Counted from the first letter of the stretch, positions 7,951 to 18,894 are shown. The stretch is DNA of 64,000 nt from Candidatus Colimorpha onthohippi (GCA_018064565.1 JAGHVA010000052.1:1-64000), one strand, 5' to 3'. Notes: generated by a model from the letters alone, not told the origin. Numbers and translations are program-made.

Positions 7951-10900
7951 TTAGCGTTTAACGGGCGTAATACCTACCACTCCTGGTATCTGCTCCAAGA
8001 GAGGAATCGCGTTACGCACATTGATTTTGAAATTATTGTTACTCATAGTAAGCGTCAGATTATGAACCTCATCAAACACCTGCAACTGCAATGGTACCTT
8101 ACCTGGGTTCTGCTTCCCCAATGCCTTGAGCCGATTACACAACTCGGCATCAACGGCCGAAAGCAACACTTTGCAACGCAGCAATTGCGCATATCGATCA
8201 ATAATACTACCCAAAGATGTGATTTCTACGATATTTAGTCGTGCTACCCCTTTGGACAACGATCCGTCAGGCAACATCTTATCCCACTGTTTGACCGTGG
8301 CTCGGACAAACACAAAACTACCTTTCTGACAAAAAGGCGAGAACTTAACAGCTGTATCGTACGACATCTTAATCTCTATCGTCCCGTCATAATCCTCAAG
8401 CACAAAATTACAATAGGGCTTGCCGTTGTTTGCAAAAACGCCCGACTTGCTCGATGCAACCACTCCTCCCAAAGTAATATCTCTTCCTACGTATGCCTCA
8501 AGATTGTCTTTTATTGCAGACGAATGACATACAAATGTCTTCATCTCATATTTGAACTCATCAAGTGGATGTCCGCTGATATAAAACCCGATAACCTCTT
8601 TCTCATGATTGCATCGCTCTATAGCACTCCATGGTTCGCACTCGGGTATGGGAGGATGCGCCACCCCTTTGAAATCATCGGACAGCTCAAATAGGCTCAT
8701 CTGCGCGGAGTTCTTCGATTCCTGCTCCTTTGCCGCCCAACGAGCAAGTTTCTCTATGTAAACCGACGAATTGTCGATTCCATCACAATACATGTACTGC
8801 GCACGGTGCATCTCTCCAACACCATCAAAGGCACCTGCTTTTACCAACGACTCGAGGTTCTTGCGGTTGATTGTACGCATATCCATGCGCTCCAAGAAAT
8901 CGAACACATCTACAAACGGTCCGTTCTTCTTGCGCTCGTTGATGATAGCAGTCGAGACCGACTCACCCATGCCAGAGATTGCCTGCAACCCAAAACGAAT
9001 CTGACCATTTTGATTGACCGAAAAATTCAAATCACTTTCGTTGACCGAAGGCAACAGCACATCTACTCCCATACGGTGGCAATCTTCTATGTATTTGGTC
9101 GTATTCGTAATATCACTCTGCCCACTGGTAAGCACCGCCGACATGTACTCAGCAGGATAATGCGCTTTGAGATAGTCTGTCTGATAAGATACCCACGAAT
9201 AACAAGTGGCATGCGATTTATTAAAAGCGTATGATGCAAATTTCTTCCAATCCTCCCATATCTTCTTGAGTATCTCTTTGGGATGCCCGTTTTTCTCTCC
9301 CCCTTCATAAAAAAGCACCTCCAACTCGTTCATCTTCTCAATCTGCTTCTTCCCCATCGCCTTACGCAACGTATCACTCTGCCCACGTGTAAATCCCGCC
9401 AACTGGCGACTCAAAAGCATGACTTGCTCTTGATAAACAGTGATGCCATACGTATCCTTAAGATATTTCTCCATGCAAGGAATATCATAGGTGATAGGTT
9501 TGCGCCCCTGCTTGCGATCGATAAAATCAGGGATATAATCCATAGGACCCGGACGGTATAGCGCATTCATAGCAATCAAATCCTCAAACACATGTGGCTC
9601 AAGCTCTCGCAAATATTTCTGCATGCCCTCCGACTCAAATTGGAACGTACCTACCGTATTGCCCGCACAGTAAAGATCATAGGTAAGCTGATCGTCTATC
9701 GGAATCTGATTTATATCAATATCAATCCCTTTTGTTTTCTTGATTTCACGCAATGCGTCTTTGATAATGGTAAGTGTCTTGAGTCCCAAAAAGTCCATCT
9801 TGATAAGCCCCACTGTCTCTATCACATGTCCATCATACTGTGTTACCACTACATCCTCACCAGATACTTTATCCTTGACCGTACATACTGGAGCAAACTT
9901 GGTAAGATCGTCAGCACCAATAATCACACCACAAGCATGTATGCCAATCTGGCGATTGGTGCCCTCCAACTCCTCCGCATACGTCAAAAGAGACTGAATT
10001 TCAACATCACTCTGACTGCTACTTGCAAATATACTTTGAAACTCAGGCAGGTACTTATAACAGTTTTTGAGTGTCACCTTTGGCGACTTTCCGTTCTCAT
10101 CTTTGATTTTCTCATCAAAACTTTTCTCTGGCACATAACTCTTGAGTCTTGACACGGTTTCGAGTGGGATATCCTCCACACGCCCCACATCCGCTATGGA
10201 ACTCTTCGTCGCCATAGTTCCATAGGTGATTATATGCGCCACTTTCTCCTTGCCATATTTTTGCGTTACCCAATCCAACACACGCCCACGGCCTGCATCG
10301 TCAAAGTCAACATCTATATCAGGCAATGAGATACGATCGGGATTCAAAAAACGCTCAAACAGCAAGTCATATTTCAACGGGTCAACATCAGTAATCCACA
10401 AACAATAAGCTACCACACTGCCCGCCGCCGACCCACGCCCAGGTCCCACACTTACTCCCAACTCTTCACGTGCGCCTCTGATATAATCTTGCACTATTAA
10501 GAAATATCCAGGAAAACCCATCGTCTTGATGGTGTGCAACTCAAACACAATCCGATCCTTCTGCTCTTCTGTCAACTCCTCTCCGTAACGTCTGTGTGCT
10601 CCATCCCACACCAACTTATTAAGATAGTCGGCTTCAAATTTTATTCGATACAACTTATCGTATCCACCTAACTTCTTGATTTTTGCCTCCGCTTTCTCCT
10701 GCGTCAACACCACCTCGCCTTTCTCGTTGCGAGTAAACTCATCAAAAAGCTCCTGCTCAGTAATGCGATTGCGATATTCCTCTTCTGAGCCAAAACTCTC
10801 TGGGATAGGGAACATAGGCATGATAGGGTCGCTGTCGATACTATACACCGACACCTTGTCGACTATCTCCTGCGTATTAGCCAACGCCTCAGGCAAATCG

Positions 10901-11871
10901 GCAAATATAGACTCCATCTCTTGCGGTGTCTTGAGCCACTCTTGCTTGGTATAATGAAGGCGCTTCTCGTCTGCCACCTTGACCTGCGTGCTGATGCAGA
11001 TAAGATGATCATGAGCCTCGCCATGCTCCTCCTCCACAAAATGGACATCATTGGTAGCCACTATTTTGATGCCATATTTGCGCGCCAAATCAATCAATAT
11101 CGGATTTACGCGCTCCTGACGTTCATACACATCGGTTGCACCCCCAGGCTTGTCGGTCTTATGACGTTGCAACTCGATATAATAATCATCGCCAAACACT
11201 CGCTTGTACCACTGCACCGCCTCCTCAACCAATGCCATATCACCGTGCATGATTTTTTGAGGCAACTCCCCACCAAGACATGCCGAACAGACTATCAACC
11301 CTTCATGATACTGCTCCAACACGTTACGGTCTATCCTCGGCTTATGATAGTAACCATCAGTGTAGGCTATCGAACTGAGTTTGCAAAGATTCTTATATCC
11401 CTCTTTGTTTTTTGCCAATAATATCAGGTGATAACCACTGGCGTCAACCACACGTTCTCTGCCCGTCTCTGGATCTAACTCCTTAAAATCTTTATCTTTA
11501 TCGTACAACGTGCGCCGGGCACAATAGGCTTCAATTCCTATAATCGGCTTGAATATCTGCGCTTTGAGCTGCTCTATCTGATATGTCGCCTCCTGCTTCT
11601 CTTCGGCGGTTGACCCATCGTTGTCCAAGATAAGTTGCTGCGCCTTGATTGCATCTTTTACCTTGCCATTTTCTTTATTCGACGTGTCTATCAAATCCTT
11701 GATACCAAACATATTGCCATGATCTGTCAATGCCATGGCATACATGCCGTTTTTTTTACACTTCTTGATCAAATCAGACACCTTCGACATGCCGTCAAGG
11801 ATAGAATAATGCGAGTGAACATGAAGATGTGTAAACATAACAACCGAATTTTCTTGTGCTTTAGCAGCCAT
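7951..11871 (-). CDS. dnaE: DNA polymerase III alpha subunit
   Basis: This protein of up to 1306 residues is the replicative polymerase. It begins with the PHP domain (FTHLHVHSHYSILDG) and has the polymerase active site in VGPGRGSAAGSVVAYC and LPDIDVDFDD, helix-hairpin-helix elements, and a C-terminal OB-fold stretch (ITLGGVVASS). The ATG at 11871 adds MAAKAQENSVV ahead of the PHP domain; the internal ATG at 11838 gives the start most like other DnaE proteins, so the start is uncertain by 11 codons. The stop lies 2 bp before the GSCFA start. Confidence 0.95.
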   Translation of the reverse strand: MAAKAQENSVVMFTHLHVHSHYSILDGMSKVSDLIKKCKKNGMYAMALTDHGNMFGIKDLIDTSNKENGKVKDAIKAQQLILDNDGSTAEEKQEATYQIEQLKAQIFKPIIGIEAYCARRTLYDKDKDFKELDPETGRERVVDASGYHLILLAKNKEGYKNLCKLSSIAYTDGYYHKPRIDRNVLEQYHEGLIVCSACLGGELPQKIMHGDMALVEEAVQWYKRVFGDDYYIELQRHKTDKPGGATDVYERQERVNPILIDLARKYGIKIVATNDVHFVEEEHGEAHDHLICISTQVKVADEKRLHYTKQEWLKTPQEMESIFADLPEALANTQEIVDKVSVYSIDSDPIMPMFPIPESFGSEEEYRNRITEQELFDEFTRNEKGEVVLTQEKAEAKIKKLGGYDKLYRIKFEADYLNKLVWDGAHRRYGEELTEEQKDRIVFELHTIKTMGFPGYFLIVQDYIRGAREELGVSVGPGRGSAAGSVVAYCLWITDVDPLKYDLLFERFLNPDRISLPDIDVDFDDAGRGRVLDWVTQKYGKEKVAHIITYGTMATKSSIADVGRVEDIPLETVSRLKSYVPEKSFDEKIKDENGKSPKVTLKNCYKYLPEFQSIFASSSQSDVEIQSLLTYAEELEGTNRQIGIHACGVIIGADDLTKFAPVCTVKDKVSGEDVVVTQYDGHVIETVGLIKMDFLGLKTLTIIKDALREIKKTKGIDIDINQIPIDDQLTYDLYCAGNTVGTFQFESEGMQKYLRELEPHVFEDLIAMNALYRPGPMDYIPDFIDRKQGRKPITYDIPCMEKYLKDTYGITVYQEQVMLLSRQLAGFTRGQSDTLRKAMGKKQIEKMNELEVLFYEGGEKNGHPKEILKKIWEDWKKFASYAFNKSHATCYSWVSYQTDYLKAHYPAEYMSAVLTSGQSDITNTTKYIEDCHRMGVDVLLPSVNESDLNFSVNQNGQIRFGLQAISGMGESVSTAIINERKKNGPFVDVFDFLERMDMRTINRKNLESLVKAGAFDGVGEMHRAQYMYCDGIDNSSVYIEKLARWAAKEQESKNSAQMSLFELSDDFKGVAHPPIPECEPWSAIERCNHEKEVIGFYISGHPLDEFKYEMKTFVCHSSAIKDNLEAYVGRDITLGGVVASSKSGVFANNGKPYCNFVLEDYDGTIEIKMSYDTAVKFSPFCQKGSFVFVRATVKQWDKMLPDGSLSKGVARLNIVEITSLGSIIDRYAQLLRCKVLLSAVDAELCNRLKALGKQNPGKVPLQLQVFDEVHNLTLTMSNNNFKINVRNAIPLLEQIPGVVGITPVKR

Positions 11872-11908
11872 TCTCTGTAAAAACAGAACGACCTATACCC
11901 GCTGCCTT

Positions 11909-14128
11909 TTAATCAAATACAACCACTTTGACAGCGGCATCGTCACCTACTCTCAGCAAATAGACACCTGTGATAGGAATCGATATTGATTGCCCCTCCA
12001 CATAATGGGACGTCGCATAATGGATACGTCCTTGCATATCGTACAACTGCACTGGCTTGTTGTCGCAATCCGACAACCGAATATGACGATTGTGAACCAT
12101 CACCCGAACCGATGATTTGCGAGTAACTGTTGCTATTCCTTGCGGTTCTGGCGCTGGATTAGCCGCTATCGAAACTGCATCTATAGCCATCCTGCGCTGA
12201 TGATTCGAATTGTATAAGAATGCCAGATACTGCGCACCTGCAGGCAACTGAATTCTCCGGGACTTCCATCCTGACGACCCTATCGAAATACTCGCCAATG
12301 TATCGGTAAAACTCTGCAACTGACCATCAGTTTTTGATACCAATACCATAAAACTCTCCGTATAACTGAACAGCCTGCGATATCTGAAATCCAGAACGCC
12401 TCCCCAAGGCAACGACAACCGCGGTGAGATAAGATACTGCCCATAGGACCCTGCGTTATTCATACTGCTAAACCCGAAGAAATGCAGACTATCAAATGCA
12501 ATCCCGACATCGTTTTGAACACCCAAATAATCGGTATTCATATCATCCAGCCCAATCACATTCCAGCAAGCCAAATCGCTCTCAAAGTGCTCTTCCATCG
12601 GAAACGAATCCACTACAGAACATTCGCCCTGGCTAACCAAGATCTTGCTATTTATCTTGCCTTGCGAGATATACACATTCGCAGAGCGAGGCGATGCAAT
12701 TGTTATCGTAGTATCACACTGCTCTGCCTCCGAAGTATCACATATTATCACGGTATCATTCACTTGTGGTGCAACAAAAATTTCAACCTCCATAGTGTCT
12801 TTCCCTATAACTCCTTGCGCAGGCGTAACTGTAACCCAATCTGCATCAGTAGTTACACGCCATGGCGTTTGCTCTCGGATGTCCGATGCAATTACGGCAG
12901 AAAAAGAACCTCCAACATTGTCAAATGTCAATTGCGATGGGTTGCAACTCATCACACCCTTGGGCTGAATACCCATGATAGCACTATTACTGCGCATATA
13001 ATTTCCCGACTGATTGGCACCATCACCACCTCCGCCAGGATTCAAAGCCTGCAACGAGAAATAGCCATCATAACTACCTCTCCATCCCCAATTGATATGA
13101 AATCGTCCCGTTGCATCTATGCCATCCAAAATAAAAGCATGCCCACTGGTTCCGTCTGACCCACTATACATTATAGGGCGCCCCGACTCCAATTCTTTAC
13201 GCATCAAACTACTCCATTCTGCATCATTATACCTGCTACGAATGGCACATTCCTTGATAGGCTTATAGCCAAAATACATAGAAAATACATCTCTCGCCAA
13301 AGGCATATTGTCGGGGGCATCACAAGTGTATGCCGAACTGCCCCCTTCCGATGAGGTCCTATACGACATATTGAGTGCCACTCCACAGTGGTACATTAAA
13401 GTCGCAACGGCGTTGATTGCAGCATTTGAACTATAGTAATCTATCTCCGATGGCATCAAATCCCACTGATAATAAGCAGAATCAAAACAAACATACAACT
13501 CACCATACTCACTCATATAACTATGCCGACCAGTGCCTTTGACTGGCCATTTCCAATAATTCATAATCTGCGCCATTGCAGTTGCCACACAACCAGTTAC
13601 ACAATACTGAGAAGAATTATAATCGTACGGACATAATGCATTGTAATATGGCGACTGCCCCCATTGCGTTCGCAGAAGTGGCGGTATATCACCTTTAGAA
13701 GCATGGCGCACTCCTACCCCCTCTATCAACGATTTCCACTCTCGCTGCGTCTCAATCGATGGTTCATACGATTGTTGTATAGCCCAGTCTATTTCAAACG
13801 CATAGTCGTCAAGCCACGCCAAAAACGGCTCTGGAATATTACTGAAATCTGGACTTGAATCAAAGCCATATCCAAGAATCGGTATTGACACACTATTGGC
13901 TGCCACCACTACAAATCCTCCTTGAGATTGATATACATACATATTGCGAACTCCCAACTGCCCTGATACTTCCATCCAATTGAGCGTATCCTTGTCGTGC
14001 AACGTGTGATGCTTCCAAAAGTTTACTGCCACACAACGCGCTGTTGTTGAATCAATAGGCAACGCACTCGCCACAACAGATAAAGACATCAGTACTACCA
14101 ATATAAACAATTTCATAATTCGCTTCAT
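11909..14128 (-). CDS. secreted C10 cysteine protease, T9SS-sorted
   Basis: From the ATG at 14128 (MKRIMKLFILVVL, signal peptide) this encodes 739 residues; an in-frame ATG at 14164 would only lengthen the leader. Parts in order: Spi-type propeptide (FVVVAANSVSIPILGYG), C10 domain with nucleophile in VTGCVATAMAQIMNYW and His in TSGHAFILDG, followed by INWGWRGSYDGYF, a BACON-like domain near 400-500, a choice-of-anchor-J-like jelly roll (EHFESDLACWNVIG...YLISPRLSLP), and a C-terminal sorting domain ending KVVVFD. It is secreted and probably cleaved to an active protease. It lies 132 bp after another C10 gene, evidence of local duplication. Confidence 0.85.
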   Translation of the reverse strand: MKRIMKLFILVVLMSLSVVASALPIDSTTARCVAVNFWKHHTLHDKDTLNWMEVSGQLGVRNMYVYQSQGGFVVVAANSVSIPILGYGFDSSPDFSNIPEPFLAWLDDYAFEIDWAIQQSYEPSIETQREWKSLIEGVGVRHASKGDIPPLLRTQWGQSPYYNALCPYDYNSSQYCVTGCVATAMAQIMNYWKWPVKGTGRHSYMSEYGELYVCFDSAYYQWDLMPSEIDYYSSNAAINAVATLMYHCGVALNMSYRTSSEGGSSAYTCDAPDNMPLARDVFSMYFGYKPIKECAIRSRYNDAEWSSLMRKELESGRPIMYSGSDGTSGHAFILDGIDATGRFHINWGWRGSYDGYFSLQALNPGGGGDGANQSGNYMRSNSAIMGIQPKGVMSCNPSQLTFDNVGGSFSAVIASDIREQTPWRVTTDADWVTVTPAQGVIGKDTMEVEIFVAPQVNDTVIICDTSEAEQCDTTITIASPRSANVYISQGKINSKILVSQGECSVVDSFPMEEHFESDLACWNVIGLDDMNTDYLGVQNDVGIAFDSLHFFGFSSMNNAGSYGQYLISPRLSLPWGGVLDFRYRRLFSYTESFMVLVSKTDGQLQSFTDTLASISIGSSGWKSRRIQLPAGAQYLAFLYNSNHQRRMAIDAVSIAANPAPEPQGIATVTRKSSVRVMVHNRHIRLSDCDNKPVQLYDMQGRIHYATSHYVEGQSISIPITGVYLLRVGDDAAVKVVVFD

Positions 14129-14260
14129 ATAATCCCCCAAAATTGTTATTATCAAATAATACATAAATTTGACAACATTGAATAGGATAAGAGATTAAAA
14201 TCAATACATTACCACAACTACCTGCTCCGATAATTCGGATTTCAGAATCATAAGCAATGA

Positions 14261-16873
14261 CTAATAAGCAACAACTTTTGTTACCTGCGTACCTGATTTC
14301 ACCATATATAAACCAGCCGTTGGCAACACAAAACGACAATACGATGTAGTTGTAGGTAGCGAAGCAATCAAACAGCCTTTGACATCATATACTGATACAG
14401 GACACTGCGCATCATGGATAGTCAGCGTACGTCCACTTACATACGCCTTGAACGAAACTACATCCCTAATATCATCAATAGACTGATTGTATGCTATGCT
14501 AATATCGTCTATCAACAATTTCTCTTTCTTGACCGATTGATATACTATGGCTACATAACGAGCCTGCGGTGGCAACTGAAGTTCACACAACTTCCATTTG
14601 GATCGGGTAATCTCCACGTTGGTCAACTCATACACAAAATCACTGTTTTCGTTGCCTGTAGTAGAATACAATACCTTAAACCTCTCTATCTGCTTTCCTC
14701 CTAAAGCATAGTTAAACGAGAGCGTAACCGCCCCATTCAAATTCAGTTGTGGAGAGACCAGATACTGCCAATAACTGCTGTCGAGAGCTGAACCACCTAA
14801 AGAAGTCTGACTGCTAAACTGAAATACAAAATTGCCAGAATTGGCAACACTACTTGAGACGATACCCAAACTATCCCAGTTTTTTTCGTTGTTGCTCCTA
14901 TACGTCCAGCAGGTTCTACCCTGTTCAAAATTCTCTGAAACGGGGAAATGAGAATAGTCCGCACAGCGCATGGTATCCTCTTCGATAACCACATGGTCTA
15001 TCACCAAACCAAACAACGTGGTAGAAGCGGTTGACGCAGGAGCCGAAATCATCACATACTTGGCTTCTGACGGCAGATAGCCCTTAAACGAAGACCACCC
15101 CTGCTTTGTCGTAGTCCCCTCGCCTATCTTATAGACAAAACTCGACACATCGTTGTCGGTAACCGAATAATATACATCAAAATGGGTTTCGACCGACCCC
15201 CTGCGACAATACTGAAACGACACCTGCATCGGGTTGTCCAACTGCAATTCAGGGCTAACCAGATATTGCGTACACTCATGACCCGACCCCCTGCTTGTAA
15301 ACCAAAACGACCGATTACCCCGGTAGATATAACTATTTTCCAAGTTCGCATCGTGAATACCAAAATTTTTATCAAACACTGTGTCAGAGGCAGACCATTG
15401 CCAACACTCGGTAGCATAACCGCTAAAATCTTCTACCAATGGAAACTGAGTGATAACATCACACGAACGTTGCCATATACGAATTGTCCGCTCTTCATCG
15501 CCTTGAGAGATAGTCAATATCGCATCTCTGCTAACACCATCAAAACAGGTATCTACACTTATCGTGATTGGCACTCGGCCAACATGTATGTCTGAAACCG
15601 ATGGTGTTACATGAATCCAGTCAGCGGTGGTCTTTACCGTCCAATCAAGCCCTCCATGAGATGGATATACGTAGGTAGATGCGCTACCTCCCGACATGCC
15701 AAACTCAAACTGAGAATGCAAGACCCTTAAACCAAACGGAGGTTCCAAACCCACCAAAGCTAAATTGCCATTGCTGAAATCACCATTGCCTGCACCAGTC
15801 CCACCTGCACCTGGAGTCAGATGACCCATAGCATAATAGCCATCACAAACACCACCCCAACCCCAGTTGAAATGAAACATACTATTAGAGTCAACACCAT
15901 CGCACACAAAAGCATGAACTCCGCCTGAATAAAAGAGGGGCCGCCCCGCCTGTAATTCTGGAATCAGCCTCCAATACCAATCATCATCAGAGGAGTAACT
16001 ATTGCGCGAAATCAGCAACACCTGATCCTGATAATTGGCTGGATAACCAAAATGCCTGGGAAAGACATAACTTGGAGTAGTTGAAGTGCTCGTAATAAAC
16101 GCACCACTTCCAGAGGGTCCATAACCCATATCGACCGATACCCCACAATGGTAATTCAACAAAGCCACGGCATGAACAGCCTCATCACTTGAAGCAGATG
16201 ACAACTGCGAAGGCATGATAGCCCAATTATAATAGGTATTTTCAAAATCAGCGCACTCCATCCCATAGTTAGACCGATAGCAGTAACTACCCGTACCATG
16301 CTCTGGATATGCCCAATAGGCCATAATCTGCGCCATGGCAGTGGCTACACACCCTACTGGACAATGTTTGCGTTCCGACTCATCCCACGGACACAGCTTG
16401 TTATAATCAGCATCCTGCGACCATTGTGTGGTTAGCAATGGTTCTATAACCACCGCACCTTTAGTTGGTCGAGAGCCCATACCATTTGCTAACCGATGCC
16501 ACGCATCTGCAACTTGGTCAGATGGCTCCAATCCCATTTTCTCCACCTCCTGCAATTGCATGTCATAACTATCCAACCACTCACGCAAAGCGGGCGATGC
16601 ATCGGTGATACTAAACGGATTGGACTTGGAGTAAGCGAGAATGGGCTGAACAGCATCGTTGCCTGACACAATCACAAAACCGTTGCCTGCGCTGTAAATA
16701 TAGAAAGTAGTATAACCCGTGCTGCCAGATATGTCAACCAACTGAGCTACCGACTCACTGCCCAGTTGTTTCCAAAACATCTGTGCCACTCGATAAGCTC
16801 TACTGCTATCCACTGGAGCAGCCAACAACACCACAGCTGACATCATCAAACTGAATATCCATATTTTTTTCAT
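14261..16873 (-). CDS. secreted C10 cysteine protease with two jelly-roll domains, T9SS-sorted
   Basis: From the ATG at 16873 (MKKIWIFSLMM, signal peptide) this encodes 870 residues; the in-frame ATG at 16900 lies ahead of the signal. Parts: Spi-type propeptide (FVIVSGNDAVQPILAYS), C10 domain with nucleophile in CPVGCVATAMAQIMAYW and His in GGVHAFVCDG, followed by FNWGWGGVCDGYY, a BACON-like domain (DWTVKTTADWIHVTP), two choice-of-anchor-J-like modules (VEDFSGYATECWQWS and SENFEQGRTCWTYRS), and a C-terminal sorting domain (SVYDVKGCLIASLP...). The double jelly roll separates it from its neighbour at 11909. It follows the DUF4878-like lipoprotein gene by about 130 bp. Confidence 0.85.
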   Translation of the reverse strand: MKKIWIFSLMMSAVVLLAAPVDSSRAYRVAQMFWKQLGSESVAQLVDISGSTGYTTFYIYSAGNGFVIVSGNDAVQPILAYSKSNPFSITDASPALREWLDSYDMQLQEVEKMGLEPSDQVADAWHRLANGMGSRPTKGAVVIEPLLTTQWSQDADYNKLCPWDESERKHCPVGCVATAMAQIMAYWAYPEHGTGSYCYRSNYGMECADFENTYYNWAIMPSQLSSASSDEAVHAVALLNYHCGVSVDMGYGPSGSGAFITSTSTTPSYVFPRHFGYPANYQDQVLLISRNSYSSDDDWYWRLIPELQAGRPLFYSGGVHAFVCDGVDSNSMFHFNWGWGGVCDGYYAMGHLTPGAGGTGAGNGDFSNGNLALVGLEPPFGLRVLHSQFEFGMSGGSASTYVYPSHGGLDWTVKTTADWIHVTPSVSDIHVGRVPITISVDTCFDGVSRDAILTISQGDEERTIRIWQRSCDVITQFPLVEDFSGYATECWQWSASDTVFDKNFGIHDANLENSYIYRGNRSFWFTSRGSGHECTQYLVSPELQLDNPMQVSFQYCRRGSVETHFDVYYSVTDNDVSSFVYKIGEGTTTKQGWSSFKGYLPSEAKYVMISAPASTASTTLFGLVIDHVVIEEDTMRCADYSHFPVSENFEQGRTCWTYRSNNEKNWDSLGIVSSSVANSGNFVFQFSSQTSLGGSALDSSYWQYLVSPQLNLNGAVTLSFNYALGGKQIERFKVLYSTTGNENSDFVYELTNVEITRSKWKLCELQLPPQARYVAIVYQSVKKEKLLIDDISIAYNQSIDDIRDVVSFKAYVSGRTLTIHDAQCPVSVYDVKGCLIASLPTTTSYCRFVLPTAGLYMVKSGTQVTKVVAY

Positions 16874-17003
16874 AACACACAAACTGCTATTAATTGACAA
16901 TGAAAATAATTTAAGACTATGCCTTATGTATGCTTTGGCTCTCCTTCATCGGTTCCATCCGCACCATGGGGAATCAATCACCATCTCTTGTAAAAACATT
17001 ATG

Positions 17004-17522
17004 TCAACGACACTGAACAGTATCGTTCGTATGCGCATCTTGCCCACCCTGCGTTCCCTTGACAAGAGCTTCCAAAATGGGTGGGAAATTCACTATTTGA
17101 TGCACCCACCACTTGCCATCACGACAGAGCATAGGTAGCGTAGCATGGTCGTCCGAATTGGGCGAAGTCTTATGAAAATGCACAGTAGCTACCGTATCGT
17201 TATCAAACACCACTTTTTCTATGACCACCTTGGCAGGTATAGCCGCCGAAATTGCAGAATCAGTCATCAATGAAACCAATATACTATCCATATAGAGTGT
17301 ATGCTCACACATCTCTGGCGTAACATACGGCTTGGCCTCCGAAATCTTATAGTTGCTGACTGCGTCAAGATACCCTTGAGCCACACGCCTGACCGCAGCT
17401 TCCCTACCACAACCACACAACAACGCACATAATATCACTCCTGCAACAAGAGACATAAACACCTTTGACTGACACCGACAACGACCCATGACCCGCATAA
17501 AACGAAGAAAGACATTATTCAT
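17004..17522 (-). CDS. lipoprotein with NTF2/DUF4878-like domain
   Basis: This 172-residue protein has a lipobox ending in ALLCGC near residue 38. The remainder (AQGYLDAVSNYKISEAKPYVTPEM ... WWVHQIVNFPP) has the layout of DUF4878-like NTF2-fold lipoproteins. It begins 2 bp after the tyrS stop codon, so it is almost certainly co-transcribed with tyrS. Several ATGs precede the signal peptide (17522, 17498, 17489, 17456), and the true start could be any of the first three. The function is unknown. Confidence 0.65.
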   Translation of the reverse strand: MNNVFLRFMRVMGRCRCQSKVFMSLVAGVILCALLCGCGREAAVRRVAQGYLDAVSNYKISEAKPYVTPEMCEHTLYMDSILVSLMTDSAISAAIPAKVVIEKVVFDNDTVATVHFHKTSPNSDDHATLPMLCRDGKWWVHQIVNFPPILEALVKGTQGGQDAHTNDTVQCR

Positions 17523-17524
17523 AA

Positions 17525-18808
17525 CTAATCCTCCACATTTACTAAATAATAGTTTTTCTTACCCTTCTGCACCAACACAGATCCACACGAAAGTATATCT
17601 GACTCCGACATGCGATAATCCTCTCCAACCTTAACCTTATTGACAGAGATAGCGTTCTGTTTCAACTCTCTTCGTATCTCGCCCTTTGAAGCGAACATCT
17701 GAGTTGCCGAAGCTGCTAAATCGATTATTGAAATACCCTCCTTAAACAGACTTCTACTGACCGAATACTGAGGGACGCCTTCAAACACACTGAGCAATGT
17801 GGCTTTATCCAATTGATTCAACTGCTCCGTTGTGCCCTTGCCAAACAGCAACTCGCTGGCTGCAACCGCTGAGAGATAATCTTTCTCGCTATGCACACGG
17901 CATGTAATATCCTTTGCCAATGCTTTCTGCAATACCCTACGTTCGGGCGACTGCGCATGCTCCTGCTCCAACGACTCTATCTCCTCCTTGCCAAGCAACG
18001 TAAAAATTCGTATGTATTTAGCAGTATCCTCATCCGAACAATTTAGCCAAAACTGATAAAACTTATACGGACTGGTCTTGGTAGGATCCAACCAGACATT
18101 ACCACCCTCTGTCTTACCAAATTTGGTACCATCGGCTTTTGTTATCAACGGACAAGTCAAGGCAAATGCCTCTCCACCTTCCATACGACGTATAAGCTCA
18201 GTACCCGTTGTGATATTTCCCCACTGGTCTGAACCACCCATCTGCAAACGGCATCCTTTGGTGCGATAAAGCGTTAAGAAGTCATAACCTTGTAACAATT
18301 GATAACTGAATTCGGTAAACGAAATTCCCGTTTCCATACGCTTCTGCACGGAGTCTTTTGCCATCATATAATTGACGGTGATATGCTTACCTACATCGCG
18401 AATAAAGTCCAAAAAAAGATAATCTTTCATCCAATCATAATTGTTGACTATCTCGGCACCATTGACTGGGTTGTCAAAATCCAAAAATTTAGACAACTGC
18501 CGACGAATACAATCCACATTATGCTGCACCTCCTCAACAGTGAGCAACTTACGCTCAGCTGCTTTGAACGATGGGTCGCCTATCATACCAGTAGCGCCAC
18601 CAACCAAAGCCAACGGCTTATGCCCTGCCATCTGTAGATGCTTAAGAAGCATTATTGAGACCAGATGTCCAATATGCAAAGAGTCCGCAGTGGGGTCAAT
18701 GCCCACATAAGCGGTTGTTAGATGACTGGACAACTGCTCCTCGGTACCAGGCATCATTGTATGAATCATACCACGCCACTGTAACTCTGCCACTAAATTC
18801 TTATTCAT
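17525..18808 (-). CDS. tyrS: tyrosyl-tRNA synthetase
   Basis: This 427-residue class I synthetase charges tRNA-Tyr. The HIGH motif is at residues 45-48 (LHIGHLV), the KMSKS-loop equivalent is KFGKTEGG, and the substrate-binding stretch YQLLQGYDFL is followed by QMGGSDQWGN. The C-terminal S4-like RNA-binding domain is present (EIRRELKQNAISVNKVKV). Length and motifs are normal. It is preceded on the same strand by a terminator hairpin at 18836-18881. Confidence 0.95.
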   Translation of the reverse strand: MNKNLVAELQWRGMIHTMMPGTEEQLSSHLTTAYVGIDPTADSLHIGHLVSIMLLKHLQMAGHKPLALVGGATGMIGDPSFKAAERKLLTVEEVQHNVDCIRRQLSKFLDFDNPVNGAEIVNNYDWMKDYLFLDFIRDVGKHITVNYMMAKDSVQKRMETGISFTEFSYQLLQGYDFLTLYRTKGCRLQMGGSDQWGNITTGTELIRRMEGGEAFALTCPLITKADGTKFGKTEGGNVWLDPTKTSPYKFYQFWLNCSDEDTAKYIRIFTLLGKEEIESLEQEHAQSPERRVLQKALAKDITCRVHSEKDYLSAVAASELLFGKGTTEQLNQLDKATLLSVFEGVPQYSVSRSLFKEGISIIDLAASATQMFASKGEIRRELKQNAISVNKVKVGEDYRMSESDILSCGSVLVQKGKKNYYLVNVED

Positions 18809-18835
18809 ATAATATATAGCATTAAAGTATTATAA

Positions 18836-18881
18836 AAAAGAGGCACTCATCACATCTACGTGGCGACAAGTACCTCTTTGA
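18836..18881 (-). terminator. rho-independent terminator after the propeller gene
   Basis: Reading the minus strand, AAAGAGGTACT pairs with AGTGCCTCTTT around a loop of about 21 bases and is followed by TTTATAATAC. It lies between the stop of the beta-propeller gene at 18965 and the start of tyrS at 18808, so it would end the former transcript. Confidence 0.65.
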
Positions 18882-18894
18882 ATTATTCAACAAT

